A stretch of DNA of 64,000 nt from Blastomyces gilchristii SLH14081 (GCF_000003855.2 NW_003101668.1:372001-436000), one strand, 5' to 3'. Positions 37,237-49,745 are shown, counted from the stretch's first letter. The notes: a model not told the origin generated them from the letters alone. A program made the numbers and translations.

Positions 37237-38553
37237 ATGCTTCTCACCTCCGTCACTCTTTTGGTGGGCGCACTGGCCTTTGGCCTGGTTGCCGCCGCGC
37301 CTCCTCCCCACGCTGGTAATCCAGAGCCTCCTCCTCACGCTGGTAAATCAGGCCGGCCCTATTCCAACATCCAGCTTGGTCCCCGCCCCTTCTACCTCGT
37401 CGACCAGATGGACGAGGGCGATCTGAAGAAGAAGCTTGACAACTGCAAGGAGCGCCGAAACACCCCTTCAGACTTCTCCATCAGCCATCGCGGCGCCCCA
37501 CTTCAGTTCCCGGAACACACCAAGGAGTCCTGGCTGGCCGCTGCGCGCGAGGGTGCCGGCGTCATCGAGTGCGATGTGGCCTTCACCAAGGACCTCCAAC
37601 TCGTCTGCCGCCACTCCCAGTGCGACCTACACACTACCACAAACATCCTCACCATTCCTGAACTCGCCGCCAAGTGCACAAAGCCCTTCACTCCGGCCTC
37701 CGCAGACGGCAGAGAGGAAGCATCCGCCAAATGCTGCACCAGCGACATCACCCTCGCAGAGTTCAAGTCTCTCTGTGGCAAGATGGACTCTTCAGACAAC
37801 ACCGCCACCACTCCTGAGCAATACCAAGGCGGTATTAAGGACTGGCGCACAAATGTATACACCGACGGCTGTCCCCAGCTAAGCTCTCATGCCGAATTCA
37901 TCTCCCTGGTCGACTCCCTCGGCCTCAAGTTCACCTCAGAACTCAAGACGCCCCAGGTCCCCATGCCCTTCCAAGGCCCAGATGGCAAGAACTACACCCA
38001 GGAGATGTACGCCCAGCAACTCGTCGACGAGTTCCGTGCCGCCCACATCAAGCCGTCCCGCGTCTTCCTCCAGTCCTTCCTACCTGATGACATCTTCTAC
38101 TGGATCGACAATGAGCCCGCCTTCGCGCGCCAGGCCGTCTATCTGGACCAGCGCGTCGATACCCCCAGCGGATACGAGGCGGCTGTAAAGGGCATGAAGG
38201 ATCTGGCGAAACGCGGTGTTAAGATTATGGCACCGCCTATCTTTGCTCTTTTGGAGCTGGAGGATGACAAGGGCAACAGCAAGAAACCCCGCATTGTGGC
38301 ATCGGAATATGCCAAGGCGGCGAAGAAGGCCGGTCTTGATATAGTTACCTGGTCGTTGGAGAGATCGGGTCCGCTGAGGGATGTTGCGGCCAATAAGGAG
38401 TATTATTACCAGTCAGTGGCCGGCGCCGTGGATGGGGATGGGGATGTTTATGATGTGATCGATGCGTTGGCGAGGCAGGTTGGCGTAAAGGGCATTTTCT
38501 CGGATTGGCCCGCTACGGTTACTTACTATGCCAATTGCATGGAGAAGAAATAG
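37237..38553 (+). CDS. Secreted glycerophosphodiester phosphodiesterase
   Basis: GDPD-family enzyme predicted to cleave glycerophosphodiesters to glycerol-3-phosphate and an alcohol outside the cell. Intronless, 438 residues, with a signal peptide ([20 protein letters not shown]). The catalytic motif SHRGAP (His84) is followed by PEHTKESW and [20 protein letters not shown], which supply the metal-binding Glu/Asp and the second catalytic His. Later conserved parts are KFTSELKTP, the [11 protein letters not shown] region and a C-terminal [19 protein letters not shown] typical of GDPD TIM barrels. Just after the signal peptide is a short repeat, [19 protein letters not shown] 12 bases upstream is in frame, but ATG at 37237 is the sensible start. 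Confidence 0.92.
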   Translation: MLLTSVTLLVGALAFGLVAAAPPPHAGNPEPPPHAGKSGRPYSNIQLGPRPFYLVDQMDEGDLKKKLDNCKERRNTPSDFSISHRGAPLQFPEHTKESWLAAAREGAGVIECDVAFTKDLQLVCRHSQCDLHTTTNILTIPELAAKCTKPFTPASADGREEASAKCCTSDITLAEFKSLCGKMDSSDNTATTPEQYQGGIKDWRTNVYTDGCPQLSSHAEFISLVDSLGLKFTSELKTPQVPMPFQGPDGKNYTQEMYAQQLVDEFRAAHIKPSRVFLQSFLPDDIFYWIDNEPAFARQAVYLDQRVDTPSGYEAAVKGMKDLAKRGVKIMAPPIFALLELEDDKGNSKKPRIVASEYAKAAKKAGLDIVTWSLERSGPLRDVAANKEYYYQSVAGAVDGDGDVYDVIDALARQVGVKGIFSDWPATVTYYANCMEKK

Positions 38554-39125
38554 AGGGTCACATACATAACATACATAACCCTAGGAGGATGAGATATACC
38601 TACCTAGGTGATTTGATGAGTTTGAGACGAGAGGGGTGGGTGTACATATTTAGATTTTTTGATTGTAAATGTTTTTGGATATGTGTATATTTATATATTG
38701 GTATAAATGGATAATTGAATACCTTGGTTAGAATTTCTGGACGCGGGGAGATCTCGTTTCAATAACACGCTTGTCGTGAAATGTTTCAAACGTATGGCGA
38801 TTGGACAGGATGAACACCCACGAATCTACTATGATGAGTTCTCCGCTTTGGAATGCCTCGACTGTAGGATAGCGCTGGGAAATCAACGTTGCTAGCCTTT
38901 TTTGTTGCTTTCTTTCTTCTCTCTACATGCAAATATTTCTTCTACGAGTAGTGCCAACGAATGAATGCTTTCTAGTTAGATAGCCCGACGACACTATACC
39001 CAAACCGCGGCCAGAAATGAATTACTGGCGTCAACCCCACTAATATACACAATATACATTGCACAACATGAAAACTACTTGTTGAAATCTCACAGTTGAA
39101 GGTTTTGTTCATACATCCTCCCCTC
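38554..39125. other. Convergent intergenic spacer
   Basis: 572 bp between the 3' ends of the GDPD gene and the unknown minus-strand gene. It likely holds both 3' UTRs and terminators. Nothing else seen. Confidence 0.5.
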
Positions 39126-40052
39126 TCAACCCTCTTCACTTACCTCGCTCACCACAACCTCATCCGCTCCGTCAGCATCATCATCATCCTCTCTTTTCCT
39201 CTTCAACCCCTCCGATGCCTGTCCCTGCTCCAATCCAGCTCTCTTTTCCCCAGCCCCGCCCTTCCCAGCCCCAAACAAAACATCAAGCCTCTGCTGCCCA
39301 TTCTCCCTCTTCTCAACCCTCACCTTCTCCCCCGCAAGCACAGGCGGTAACCCCCTAACCCTCCTCCCCGCATCCTCCAGCAACTCAACCTCCCTCTCCC
39401 GCTGGTCCTTCACACTAGGGACGGACCAACTCTTCGCCTCCGCACCCCGATGCGCAAGCTTATACTTCGACCCAGTCATGTGCGTCTCATACGTATTCGC
39501 ATCCGTCTTCTTGACGTACTGGTGCGCAACGATGAACCAGTGATACTCCGTACCCACGGCTGCGCCGCTGCCCTGGGGAGCCGGCCGGCGGCCCGACCGC
39601 CGCTTCGTTGCCCGGTAGTCTATCTTCCACAGATCGGGCTCCTCCTTGGTCTCGTGCCAGATGCCCGGCTGGTATTCCCAGGTGTGAGAGCCCCCGACGG
39701 CCATGCCGGTGTATACCTGGCCCCTGAAGGATTTTAAAGCGTTATAGCCGCCTGTGCCTCCACCGCGGCGGCTTGGTGGTACTGCTGCTCCTGCTGTTGT
39801 TGGCTTTGTGCTGGCGTCAATATCAGATTGGCCAGGGACTTCCTCTTCGTCGAGGAGAGATGGGGGTTCGAACGGCTCTGATGTGTCTCTAGGAGGGGAA
39901 GTTGGGGGTGTGATATTTTTGTGCTGTTGGGATTTCGTTTCTTCTGTCTCTTGGTTCTTTTCTTCTTTCTTCCCCTGCACTGCTTTGGGCTGAGATTGCA
40001 GACGCGGTTTGGGGGAGGAAGTGGATTTCTTCGCCCGTTTTGCTCGTGGCAT
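39126..40052 (-). CDS. Conserved-looking protein of unknown function, basic N-terminus
   Basis: Intronless frame of about 308 residues starting MPRAKRAKKSTSSPKPR, a likely nuclear signal, followed by a Glu/Pro/Ser-rich disordered region. A central segment (GGYNALKSFRGQVYTGMAVG, later HTWEYQPGIWHETKEEPDLW and GTEYHWFIVAHQYVKKTDAN) is rich in aromatic residues and looks folded. The C-terminus is charged and carries a KRKREDDDDADGADE tail. I do not recognise a named family. Its strong coding appearance (few rare residues, ordered core, no stop for 309 codons) supports a real gene. The start is the ATG at 40052; a GTG precedes it. The gene runs in the same direction as the UvsD-like gene upstream. 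Confidence 0.75.
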   Translation of the reverse strand: MPRAKRAKKSTSSPKPRLQSQPKAVQGKKEEKNQETEETKSQQHKNITPPTSPPRDTSEPFEPPSLLDEEEVPGQSDIDASTKPTTAGAAVPPSRRGGGTGGYNALKSFRGQVYTGMAVGGSHTWEYQPGIWHETKEEPDLWKIDYRATKRRSGRRPAPQGSGAAVGTEYHWFIVAHQYVKKTDANTYETHMTGSKYKLAHRGAEAKSWSVPSVKDQREREVELLEDAGRRVRGLPPVLAGEKVRVEKRENGQQRLDVLFGAGKGGAGEKRAGLEQGQASEGLKRKREDDDDADGADEVVVSEVSEEG

Positions 40053-40377
40053 CACTTACTTTCGTAATCTCTGAGCTAGCTATTTAGTTAGAGGAGCTTG
40101 GGGGAGGAAAGAATTAGAATTAGAACAGAAACCTTTTTCACTTTTACCAAAATTAGGCTGATCAATCTGGGGGATTAATAATACTTTGATTAATATAATA
40201 TAATGTAGCTTTCTTCATGCTCTGCAGAATATTTTCCTGCTCGCATCAATGTCTCCAGGGGCTATGAGCAAGGAGTGACGTCAGGGGGAAGACCCGGTCA
40301 CATGATTTTCTAGATCTTAAGCAAACCAGGGGCTTATTCTGTCTGCTCATCATGAGCATAGCAACGTTTTGAATATA
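40053..40377. other. Short AT-rich spacer
   Basis: 325 bp upstream of the unknown gene. It must contain that gene's promoter. No other feature seen. Confidence 0.45.
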
Positions 40378-40731
40378 TCAGTTGATGTATTTCACGCCTA
40401 CAGCTAAATTCCCCATACCCATAAAATAACATATCTGACTGGCGCCTTTCAACCACGTAGTTTTCAACTGCACATGTATAAAACGCCTCACTCCTATTAA
40501 GCCGTTCATTAACATAATATTTGCCCTAGTTACCCTCTCATTATATAGAGCCAACATGACCATTACACAAAATAAAGCAGTTCCAAGCGCCATAGTTAGA
40601 TAGGGGATAAAACACACACAAGGCAAAGTAAACGCTAAATCCGCCGACAATAAACGACATAAAACACCACCTTCATCATCTTTAAACTCATAGAATACCA
40701 TACCCGTTGCATAAAACATAACCATAAGCAT
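40378..40731 (-). CDS. Possible small membrane protein (117 residues)
   Basis: Open frame that starts with ATG 22 bp past the stop of the UvsD-like gene, on the same strand. It contains two or three hydrophobic segments (LAFTLPCVCFIPYLTMALGT, LFCVMVMLALY). No family recognised and codon use is AT-rich. It could be a small unique membrane protein, a remnant, or chance reading of 3' UTR sequence. Confidence 0.25.
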   Translation of the reverse strand: MLMVMFYATGMVFYEFKDDEGGVLCRLLSADLAFTLPCVCFIPYLTMALGTALFCVMVMLALYNERVTRANIMLMNGLIGVRRFIHVQLKTTWLKGASQICYFMGMGNLAVGVKYIN

Positions 40732-40753
40732 GGGCCATTAGACACCCCCCAAA

Positions 40754-43248
40754 TCACTCCAAACTCTTCACCCGAAACGCCTCCAGCAACGCCTCCGCCT
40801 CCTGCGGATTCACCGCCTCCTCCAACATCTCATGCGCCATCTCAACCGTATCATCCTCAATCCCCGCCTCCAGCAATGGCCCCTCACAAAACGCCAACCG
40901 CGTCAGCGCAACAAGATGCTTCTGCGTTGCGCCGGGCACAACACGCAGTTTCGCAGGAAGGTTCACTTCGTCGCGGAATGTGCTCATGATGCCGTATGCC
41001 AGCCGCGTCAGGCCGTTGACGAGGGCAACGTGTAACTCGCGTTCGGGCGGGTTTGAGTAGAGCGCGTCCAGCTCGTCGTGGATGGAGCGGAAGACGCGCG
41101 CTAGTGCTGTGGGGTGGAGAGCGAGGAGGCGGCCGGCGTGGTTTTTGGAAGGGGAGGGGTGTGGGGAGGAGAAAGCGAGGGTCGTTAGGAAGGACATGGC
41201 TTCGATGCGGAGGGTGGAGATTTGCCAGGGTGTGTAGGGCTTTTCACCCTCGTCGACGTAGGGTTGTTCGCTAAGGAGGTTGGCGACGCGGTCTATTATG
41301 TAGTTTTCGTTGGCGGTTTGTTCGGCTGGGGTGGATAGGAGGGGTCCGAAGGAGGTTGGGAGGATGCTATATGAGAGGAGGTTTAGGGTTATGATTATGT
41401 CGTCGATAGGTTGGTTGGAATTTAGCATTACGAGGATGAAGTCGTAGAGGATGTTTTGCCAGAACTTGCGTTGGGCGTCGAAATCGTGTTGGCAGCTACT
41501 GGCGGCTAGATAAAGGATGTTCAGGGCTTCGGTGGAGTTCACCTGGTGATGTAGCTCGGACTGGGGTGTCTGCTTGATCTGGCCAAGATTTTGGTGGGAA
41601 ACTGGAGAGTTGCGGAATCTTGCAACGCCGTTGACGTATCCAGATTTAAGCAGCACGGGAAGGAGGTCGTCGATTAGTTGTGGTACAATATTTGAGGGGT
41701 CTAGGTTGATGATATATTTGATGATGGCCATGAACATCGCCACAGGGTCGTAGAAAGACTCCTTCAGTGCCCGGGACCAGAGCGATATTATGGCCTTTGC
41801 GTATTCAACTGCGTAATTTTCCGAGGATTTTGCAGTTGTTGCTTCAAGAATAAAGGACGAAAACATTCGCCCTGGTTCAGACGGAAAGGCGAGTTTGGTA
41901 AATATCTCCAAGTCTCGTCCTTTACTTGGATAAGTCTTGTGGTTGAGGATTCTCCGCATAAATCGCACATTGCGATCTTCCATGTTAGGCTTGCGTGGCC
42001 CGGAATCAATAACCATCGGCTCTGCCGACTCGCTGAAGTCACCTAGGTTGGTCTCAAATGACTGGCTCAATTCCAAGGTAGGAGCTTTGATAGGAGAATC
42101 ATCGATTGCTTTACGTTTTCGCCCGCCAGACACTGAAGGGGTACCTCGTTTTGATCTTCTGCCAGCAGACTTCGTAGGGGATAACATAATTTCGTCATCA
42201 TCAAACCCATCCCTAAGGGGGAGAATCTTGGACTTCTTTGGTGTTAGTGGAGGGTTCTCCTCCAATTTGGCTTTGGCCTTCCGCAGTTCATTCAGCTTCT
42301 GAGTTTCATCCTTCAGATCTTGTTTCAAAAATGCATTTTCAGTAGTCAGTAATTTGCTTTCCATCGTTGCAGCCTCTATTTCTGCCTGGTACTTCTTAAG
42401 CTCATCTGCCATTTGCGTTCGTAATGTGCTCAGTTGTCGACTATGTGCCTTTTCGACTTTTGCTTGATTTGCACGAATTATAGCAATTTCTCCAGCTTTA
42501 GCTTCGGTCATAGATTTTGCAGCAGCCAATTCTTGCGCAATTCTCTCGCGCTCTCGAGTTAACTGTTTTTTTTGGGAGTCAGAAATTTTGGTTACCTTCT
42601 ATAGAGGTGGTGGAAAAATGATCGTACCTGTTCAATCTGCTCCTTCATCGCTTCGATTTCAGCCCAGACTTCCGAAACTGGTGCTGCGGCGCCGTGTTCC
42701 TCCCGCGCCGCATCTGTAGTCATATCTTCCATTCCACTCATAATGATGGTGTTCCCAAGTGATGCCGCATGCTGGGCGGCAGGACGGGTAATATTTCCAT
42801 TCGTCATGTCCCTTGCTCCTTTGTCTGGACATAACCCAGCCTCTTGGCCCCCAGGATGTAGTCTGCCATGCGAAATATTTTGTTGAAACACTCTATCTTG
42901 TAATTCAACCGGGTCCGGGCCACAACCATCATCTAGGACTCCAGCGTCCAAATCCTGAAAATCCTCATCTCCAAAACTCAATGGCGGGCGCAGGAGCCGC
43001 GACGGGTCCTGCAAGACCGGTCCACGGCTGGAAGTATGGCTGGCGGTCCGGGAGAGAGATCCACGCGCCAGGGAAGCAAAGCTGGGGTTTCTGGGCTTTG
43101 GAGGGGCATTGTTGCTGGCGTTTCTGGAGTCAGGTCGTTGCTGCTGGCTAGCCTGGAAGGCATTCCGCTCGAGCTCTAGAAGGGTTCCGGGAGGCAATTC
43201 GTCAATTCCATCGTCGGAAAAACTGTCATCGTACTTGTCGTCGTCCAT
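40754..43248 (-). CDS. DNA-damage checkpoint protein, ATRIP/Lcd1/UvsD family
   Basis: Binding partner of the ATR/Mec1 kinase that recruits it to RPA-coated single-stranded DNA. Two exons, 42628-43248 and 40754-42562, give about 809 residues. The N-terminus is acidic (MDDDKYDDSFSDDGIDELPP) as in Aspergillus UvsD. A coiled coil crosses the splice junction (EVWAEIEAMKEQIEQ joined to LTRERERIAQELAAAKSMTE and on), with the family motif MESKLLTTENAFLKQDLKDE. A basic patch (RRSKRGTPSVSGGRKRKA) and a long alpha-helical C-terminal half follow, as in Ddc2/Rad26. The intron (42563-42627) is GT-AG. The assignment rests on motif pattern and architecture. CDP-DAG synthase is divergently transcribed next door. 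Confidence 0.86.
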
Positions 43249-44123
43249 GCCATCTGGCAGCGATTTCTGCGGGGTAGCTTGCCCGCAAGCAGTTGTCGTG
43301 CTCTGTTGTTGGTAAAGGACAGTACAGTGAGGAATATATCAATAATACTGTCGCCCTATCGTTGTAGCACGCATTGTATTTATTATCCAATGCAGCTTGT
43401 TCGCAGGCAAGTAAGTATAATGCGCGAAGAAGCACTCGAGGGTGGGTGGGGAAATGTGCGAGATCGTGGCTTGGATTGTTACCCCAAACCCTCGTTCGAC
43501 GCGGTTTCTTAAAATACAGCTGGAGGGGGGATTGACTGTTGAGAGACTGTAGTTATTGTTATTATGTTCTGCAGGAATCGCGAGTTCTTGAGATATTTTA
43601 CATGTAAGCTGGCTGATGTGCTGTGGGTGGTGCGGACAACGAGACGAGGCTGAGCGCATTGGTTGGTTATAGAGATAAATAACTATAGTTAAATAAATAA
43701 TAGATAATCCGTAGTTACAAAGCATAACTAAATAGTTAAATAAATAAACATCAATATTTCAGCAGCAGCGGGAAGAAAAAGTAAATATATTTATTCTGAC
43801 ATTATTGACTTGCAACAACAACAACAATAATAATAATAATAATAATAACAAATAATAGAAGAAGAGCAATCTACCAACACAAACTAGTTTATCTTCTTCT
43901 ATTAAATAACTCATTTCCTCCTCCGTCATCCTCGGCGGAAATTGTTGTTCCCTCCAGCTCTCTCTCCCAACCCGCTTCATTTCTCCAAATTCCTGCTCCC
44001 ACCACCACCAACCACCAACCCCGTTGCTCCCTGTTGCATCTGTCCGCTCTCCAGCTACAAAGGTCGTCTGGGATCTCGAGACGCCTCGTTTGATATCTCT
44101 AGGCCTATCCATTCTATTCCGCC
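43249..44123. other. Divergent promoter region, UvsD-like / CDS1
   Basis: 875 bp between two divergent genes, with (AAT)n and AAC repeats at 43815-43855. It must contain both promoters. No individual site is convincing. Confidence 0.5.
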
Positions 44124-45774
44124 ATGATGGGCAGGCCGCGAAGAAATGTCCGCTTCCAGCATCGGGCCGCTACCACCGACGCCAGGCAGAGCTCCGACCT
44201 CAGTGACATATCAGAACCCTCCAGCCCCGGCAAGAATGGCGCTTCGAGGGGGAATGACAGGCCTTCGGAAGAGGTGTGTCTCGTTTGAATTTCCTGCTGT
44301 TGAATTTGCCCTTGGATATTTTGATAGCTGACCTCGTTACCGTTCGTGTTCTTTGGCTGTCGCAGAAGCCCGAGAGTCCCGCCGTCTCTGAGTATGAGAA
44401 GAAGAAACAGACCTTCATAACCCGAACGATATGGACGTTTGTTATGATCGCGGGCTTCTTCATTGCCATGTTCTCCGGCCACATCTATCTCATCGCCATC
44501 ATCACCGTTGTCCAGATCATTTCGTTCAAAGAGGTCATTGCCATTGCCAACGTCCCCAGCAAGGCCAAGAACCTCAAGTTCACCAAGGCGCTCAATTGGT
44601 ACTTCCTCGCCACGACCATGTATTTTCTGTACGGAGAAAGCGTAATATATTATTTCAAGCACATCCTCCTGGTCGATAAAGTGCTGCTGCCCCTGGCGAC
44701 GCACCATCGCTTCCTCAGCTTCATGCTCTACGTTATGGGTTGGTTTATTCCTCGGTTACACTGGCAGGGATGGAGCACGCTGGATCCGTTGCTAATCTAT
44801 GTGGCTCCTCAGGTTTTGTTTTCTTTGTGGGATCGCTCCAGAAGGGGCATTATAGATTCCAGTTTACTCAGTTTGCCTGGACACACATGGCTCTCTACCT
44901 TATTGTGGTCCAGGCTCATTTTATCATGAACAACATCTTCGAAGGCATGATCTGGTTCTTCCTTCCTGTGTCCCTTGTCATTACAAATGATATCTTTGCG
45001 TACGTCTGCGGCATCACCTTCGGCCGCACGCAGCTCATTAAACTCTCCCCCAAGAAGACCGTTGAAGGCTTCGTTGGCGCGTGGATCTGTACCATCCTAT
45101 TCGGCTACGGCATGACCAATGTGCTCATGAAACATAAATACTTCATTTGCCCCGTCAACGATTTAGGCTCGAACGCCCTGACTGGTTTAGAATGCACGCC
45201 GAACCCCGTCTTCACGCCGCAGCCATATCAGCTGCCGACCTGGACACCCTGGACACATTCGCCCCCCAAGACCGTCTACTTCGCCCCCATGCAAATCCAC
45301 ATCTTCGTCTTCGCAACCTTCGCATCCCTAATTGCTCCATTTGGCGGCTTTTTCGCCTCGGGACTGAAACGTACTTTTAAAGTCAAGGACTTTGGCGAAT
45401 CGATCCCGGGCCATGGCGGCATCACCGATCGCATGGACTGCCAGTTCATCATGGGCTTTTTCGCATACATGTACTACCATAGCTTTATTGCGGTGTATAA
45501 GGCCAGCGTGGGGAATGTTATCGAGGCGTCCATTAACGGTTTGACGGTTGATCAGCAACTAGAGGTCATTCGGGGCTTGAGCAAGTACCTATATAATCAG
45601 GGCGAGGTTTCTGAAAATGTGAGCAAGAGAAACAAAAGATTTTTCCCGCACCAAAACCCCCATTTTTTCTCCTGATGGGTATGTGACGTTCTTGTTAATG
45701 CAGCTACTGACTCTGTTGACTTTTTTGCTTAGATGCTCGAATGCCTCAGCTCAGATTTCCGCCTAAAACGATAA
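44124..45774 (+). CDS. CDS1: Phosphatidate cytidylyltransferase (CDP-diacylglycerol synthase)
   Basis: Integral ER membrane enzyme that makes CDP-diacylglycerol from phosphatidic acid and CTP, the precursor of phosphatidylinositol, phosphatidylserine and cardiolipin. Four exons: 44124-44273, 44366-44738, 44813-45618 and 45733-45774, 456 residues. A hydrophilic N-terminus precedes several membrane segments (WTFVMIAGFFIAMFSGHIYL is the first). The family signature lies in GLKRTFKVKDFGESIPGHGG and the following ITDRMDCQF. TFGRTQLIKLSPKKTVEGF is also diagnostic. The last exon adds only 13 residues (MLECLSSDFRLKR) and the stop. Introns are 74-114 nt. Identification is firm. Confidence 0.97.
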
Positions 45775-47742
45775 TAATTCGCCATATACAGTATATATAA
45801 TTTACATAGCTACTGCAAACACTTACTCACTCTTCCGGATGATGATCAAACTCTCCCACCCGCCTTAACCCCAGCAAGTCCCCATCTTGTCAAACGATAT
45901 TATTTATCCTCACACTCTTAAGTCCTTGCCTTGCAGACTTTATCCTCCTCGGTTGCTGATTCCCTATTTTGTTTATTTTTCACTCTACTGGTTATAAACA
46001 CTGTTTACTTTTTATTCTTATTTGCCGTTGCATTCTGGTGATGACGAAAACCCAACTCTGGACTCTTTCTCTTTTTTCCGATGCATTTGCATTTATATTG
46101 TGTTGTTTCTTTCCGCGGTCGCATAAATTTATTCCTTTTCTTTCTCTTTTCTCTTTCTTTTTTCCTGTCGGCTTCGTCGGGTGCGGTCAGGTTTAGGTCA
46201 ACGACAACTCCTTCTAGGCTTGGATTTCTCTTGATTTGTTTGATTTATTGATAGTGTTAAGTGAGATTGTTCGAAGAGTAGCGTGGGACTTGATGCATGC
46301 GCAGGCAAGGGCCTGCACCTATCAACAGAATTGTGCCCTTTTCATTAGTTTATTTTATTCTTTTCATTTCTATTTCTTATTTCTCTCTTCTTCTATTACT
46401 TTTTCTAATTCTATGACATTATAAACTCACTTTTTTAATTTTCATGGATAGCCATTCCTAAATGTCATTCCATTCCGTCTTTTACCTAAACCTTGCATTT
46501 CCTTTCTTTTTTCCTTCTCTCTTTTACGCCTTTTCTCTTCTAGGTTTATATTTTATTTTCAAATAACGTAACTTTCTACTTTCTTGTATCTTTCCTCCTG
46601 TGGGTGGGGTGAGAATGGGGTTGAGAGTTGCACAGCAAGAAATGAATTTCCCTTTTTTCTTCCTTTTACTTTTATTTTTCCCTCCATATTTCTAACCCTT
46701 TTTAAAATAACTGTTTATTTGCATGAATGTAATTTTTGTCAGAGAGAGTGTGTGCAAAGTGGCATGCAGCAGAAAATGATTGATTTAATATTAAGTTGTA
46801 ATTTTTCTATCGTTTTCGATCTCCCCTACGTACTTTGTACTTTGCGCAAGGCAAGAAAGAGATTAATTTTTCGATATTGCAAAATGGCTCTCGGCAACTT
46901 CGTACATACTTTAATAGCTTGGAGGGGAGAGTGGTTTTGTGCCTGTGTACCGACGGAATATTTTCATCAGTGTAATTAATAATAGCGTGTTTTTAGACAT
47001 CTTCTCTACTGCGTTCCCTCAACGTGGGAGTTGGTATATGAATGGTATATAGTACCCCAAGTTCAACTTCGTCATTCTCCCGGTGGTCTCCCCCCCCCTC
47101 TCCCCTTCTGATATGTCAACTAGTTCGTGGATGGATGGTTAGATGTAATGTACATACATGTACAAGATGTGCATTTCTGGGGGTATAAGCAATAGGGTAT
47201 AAGAATGTAATAGAATAATCCCACGTGGGGTGCTGGCTAGAATTTCCTGAAGGTGTATGTCTGTTCAAGCTGTGCGGGATGCGTTTTTTATCCAATGTGT
47301 TGTGATACATGTTCAAGCTGCACTTTCGCTTCGCCCAGTGTCCATTCGCTTTTGGATTGGGGGTGTCAGTAGAAAGTGGAGCGCGCGCTGGTATCATTGA
47401 CCGTCCAGCTCAAAGAGTTATGTAGCTGAGGTGGCGGTTTCGAGGTAAAAGGTCAAGGGTGATGTTCCTCTATGTGAACGCCTTTGTGATGGAGATGGTG
47501 TTGAATACGATGGCCTATGGCCTATGGCCTCATGGCCATGACGTGATGTCCCCGCGCGAGAAATATCATCGTCCTGTGGTTTGATAATACATCCAGGCAC
47601 CGCTTGAGAGACTCATGGCTCTCAACCTTTCCCCACTCAAAGGCTGGATGGATGCACTTGCGAGTTGCTACGCATGCCAACGAATCATGCCATCTCAAGC
47701 ATAGTGCACAGAGTTTGTGACGTGTCGAGATAACGGCCCAGC
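45775..47742. other. T-rich convergent intergenic region
   Basis: 2 kb between the 3' ends of CDS1 (+) and CTK2 (-). Strongly pyrimidine-rich on the plus strand from 45950 to 46720. A short tandem CCTATGG repeat lies near 47512-47530. Open frames here are Phe/Leu/Ser-rich shadows. No gene seen. Confidence 0.6.
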
Positions 47743-49258
47743 CTATTCGTCCACTTCATATTCCTCCATCTCCACCTTGAAGTATTGCGCCACAGTTTCC
47801 CGTTCCGCCTTCACCTGTTCAGGATAGAGCATGAATCGAAGAGTACCTTCCCGACCCCGTTCACCTGCCTTGCTTCGTGATTCATGGGCGGCCATTGGAG
47901 TTAGGGGGTTGGGCAGGCGTCCGTTTTTGGGGCCATCACCATTGTACTTCATCCCGTTCGATGCTTTGACCCCATTGGCGCTTGACTTTTTGGATTCCCA
48001 GTAAGTGAAGCGGGGAAGCTTTTTGGAATCCGCCTCTTGATTGAGCGGTATGCGGATGTTGAGGAAGAGATCGAGGGGGAAATCAGGACCGATGGAGGTT
48101 GAGCTGCGGTTGTGGGTGTAGAGTTCGAGCAAGTCGAGCATTGTCTCTGCATCGAGTGATATTAGCGCCGGAATTGAAACGGTGTAATGAGATTATTCTT
48201 TTTGCTAGAGTAGGTGAGGACAAAGGAGTTCAGTCAAAACTCACCCATTATTTCTTCGCGGGAAGTCAACCAAAGTCTATATACCCTCCCGGACTCAACG
48301 CGTTCGTGCCGATCGTTGAGAAGTCGGCCGGCCAGTTCAAGACAAGCAAAGGCCATGGTTGCTGAAGTCTGTTTGAGAGGAGCAAAGGTCCGGTAAAGAT
48401 CAAGGCTCATGCCATAGGCGACTCGCGATGTTTTCGAGGTCTTGTCAAAATTAAAATGCTTTATCAGTTTCACAAGTGACTTTTGAGGGTGGCGGTTCCG
48501 AAAGTCAAACCCCGATGACTCTAGCATAAGCCGCTCCAGGCCTATTATCCCGCGTGAATGGGATTCAAACAACTGCGGCGTAATCTCATGTCAGTAGAGC
48601 AGAGGAAAGTGGGAGATGCTACTGAAGAAGGGCACCTACTGGATCATCTGCAGATAGGTGTTCCGCTGGTGGGAGCTTGAGATTGTATGCTGAACATAGG
48701 ATATCACGCGATTTCTTGAGAGTGTCCTCAATCTTACACGCAGTAAAGAGTGCTGCTGCCGCCGCATCCTTTTGTCAGGTCAACAGTAAGCATGAGAAGC
48801 CAAAAATAAAATAAAAACAGAAGTAAAAATAGATGAGGGATCAGACATACGAGGTAGTTGTACTCGTTGTCAGGGTGCACAAGCCTGAATTTATGATAAT
48901 AAATGGCCGCAGTGTTGAAAGTGCGGACTGGTCTGTATGGGATATATCAGTCAATGATCGAATTGATATTAAAATATACATGTAATAAAATAAAACCATG
49001 GAATGCATAGAGGAAGTCTACAAACAGATGAAGAGCTTTCCGGACATTATCGATCCAGGTAACGCCCTGGAGTCGAATGTTGTCCTCTCTGAGCTGGTCG
49101 ACGCCAGTGGCTGCTATACATGCGTGGACAGTCCGTTCGAAGATAAATGGCTTCGCAACCTGGATATAAGAGGGATGCGGCCCTGGGGGGGAAGGAATAT
49201 GTGGATGAACATTATTATTTGCATCCTGGCGCGAGGACTCACTCCTCGCAGGCGCCAT
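47743..49258 (-). CDS. CTK2: CTD kinase cyclin subunit (Ctk2)
   Basis: Cyclin partner of the CTDK-I kinase, which phosphorylates the RNA polymerase II C-terminal repeat. Five exons: 49026-49258, 48851-48932, 48640-48768, 48245-48572 and 47743-48146, about 391 residues. The cyclin box covers VDQLREDNIRLQGVTWIDNV, then KALHLPVRTFNTAAIYYHKF, EYNYLDAAAAALFTACKIED and the Ctk2-type ESHSRGIIGLERLMLESSGF. The ALHL codon is split by a GTTTGT donor that completes Leu with the next exon. The C-terminus after MLDLLELYTHNRSS is hydrophilic and variable. Every join keeps phase, which supports the model. The C2H2 gene lies upstream on the same strand. Confidence 0.91.
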
Positions 49259-49745
49259 TTTTTATATTGTTATAGAAAACACCGTCACCGACATATATCT
49301 TGTCATTCCTGTAGTTTCTTGCGCTGGATGAAGAACAAAAAGCTCACGATGCCGGCCCTGGATCAATGGTTTCTCCGGACCGCAGTTCAACCAGCGTTGA
49401 GCCTCGTCTTTAACGTCTTGACTTCTTGACTTCATGTCAGCTCATAAATAGCATTAAGAACACCGGGATGAGCTGTTTTGGTTATTTTTAGCATTGGTGG
49501 CTTGATTGTTAACTATTGTTCCAATTTATTTCCCCCGTAACCTCAATTGCTCCCGCCTCTAGACCCGCTCCATTAGCCCACTCTACATATCCGGCATTCT
49601 CATGTGCTACATCCTAGACTCCACGAAGAAGAAAAGAAGTACAAGGAAAGATGATCATTTCATGAAACAAATTTCCTGACAGGATAATCCTGTTATGTGT
49701 TTAACCGCCTCTCCTTTCTTAAAGTCCTAGCTCAACACTTTGATA
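49259..49745. other. Spacer upstream of CTK2
   Basis: 487 bp, AT-rich, between the C2H2 gene stop and the CTK2 start. It contains a CTTGACTTCTTGACTTC direct repeat near 49417. Otherwise nothing seen. Confidence 0.5.

Noticed and set aside
44114..44707. 197-codon minus-strand frame
   Set aside because: Antisense to exons 1 and 2 of CDS1, which encode conserved enzyme sequence.
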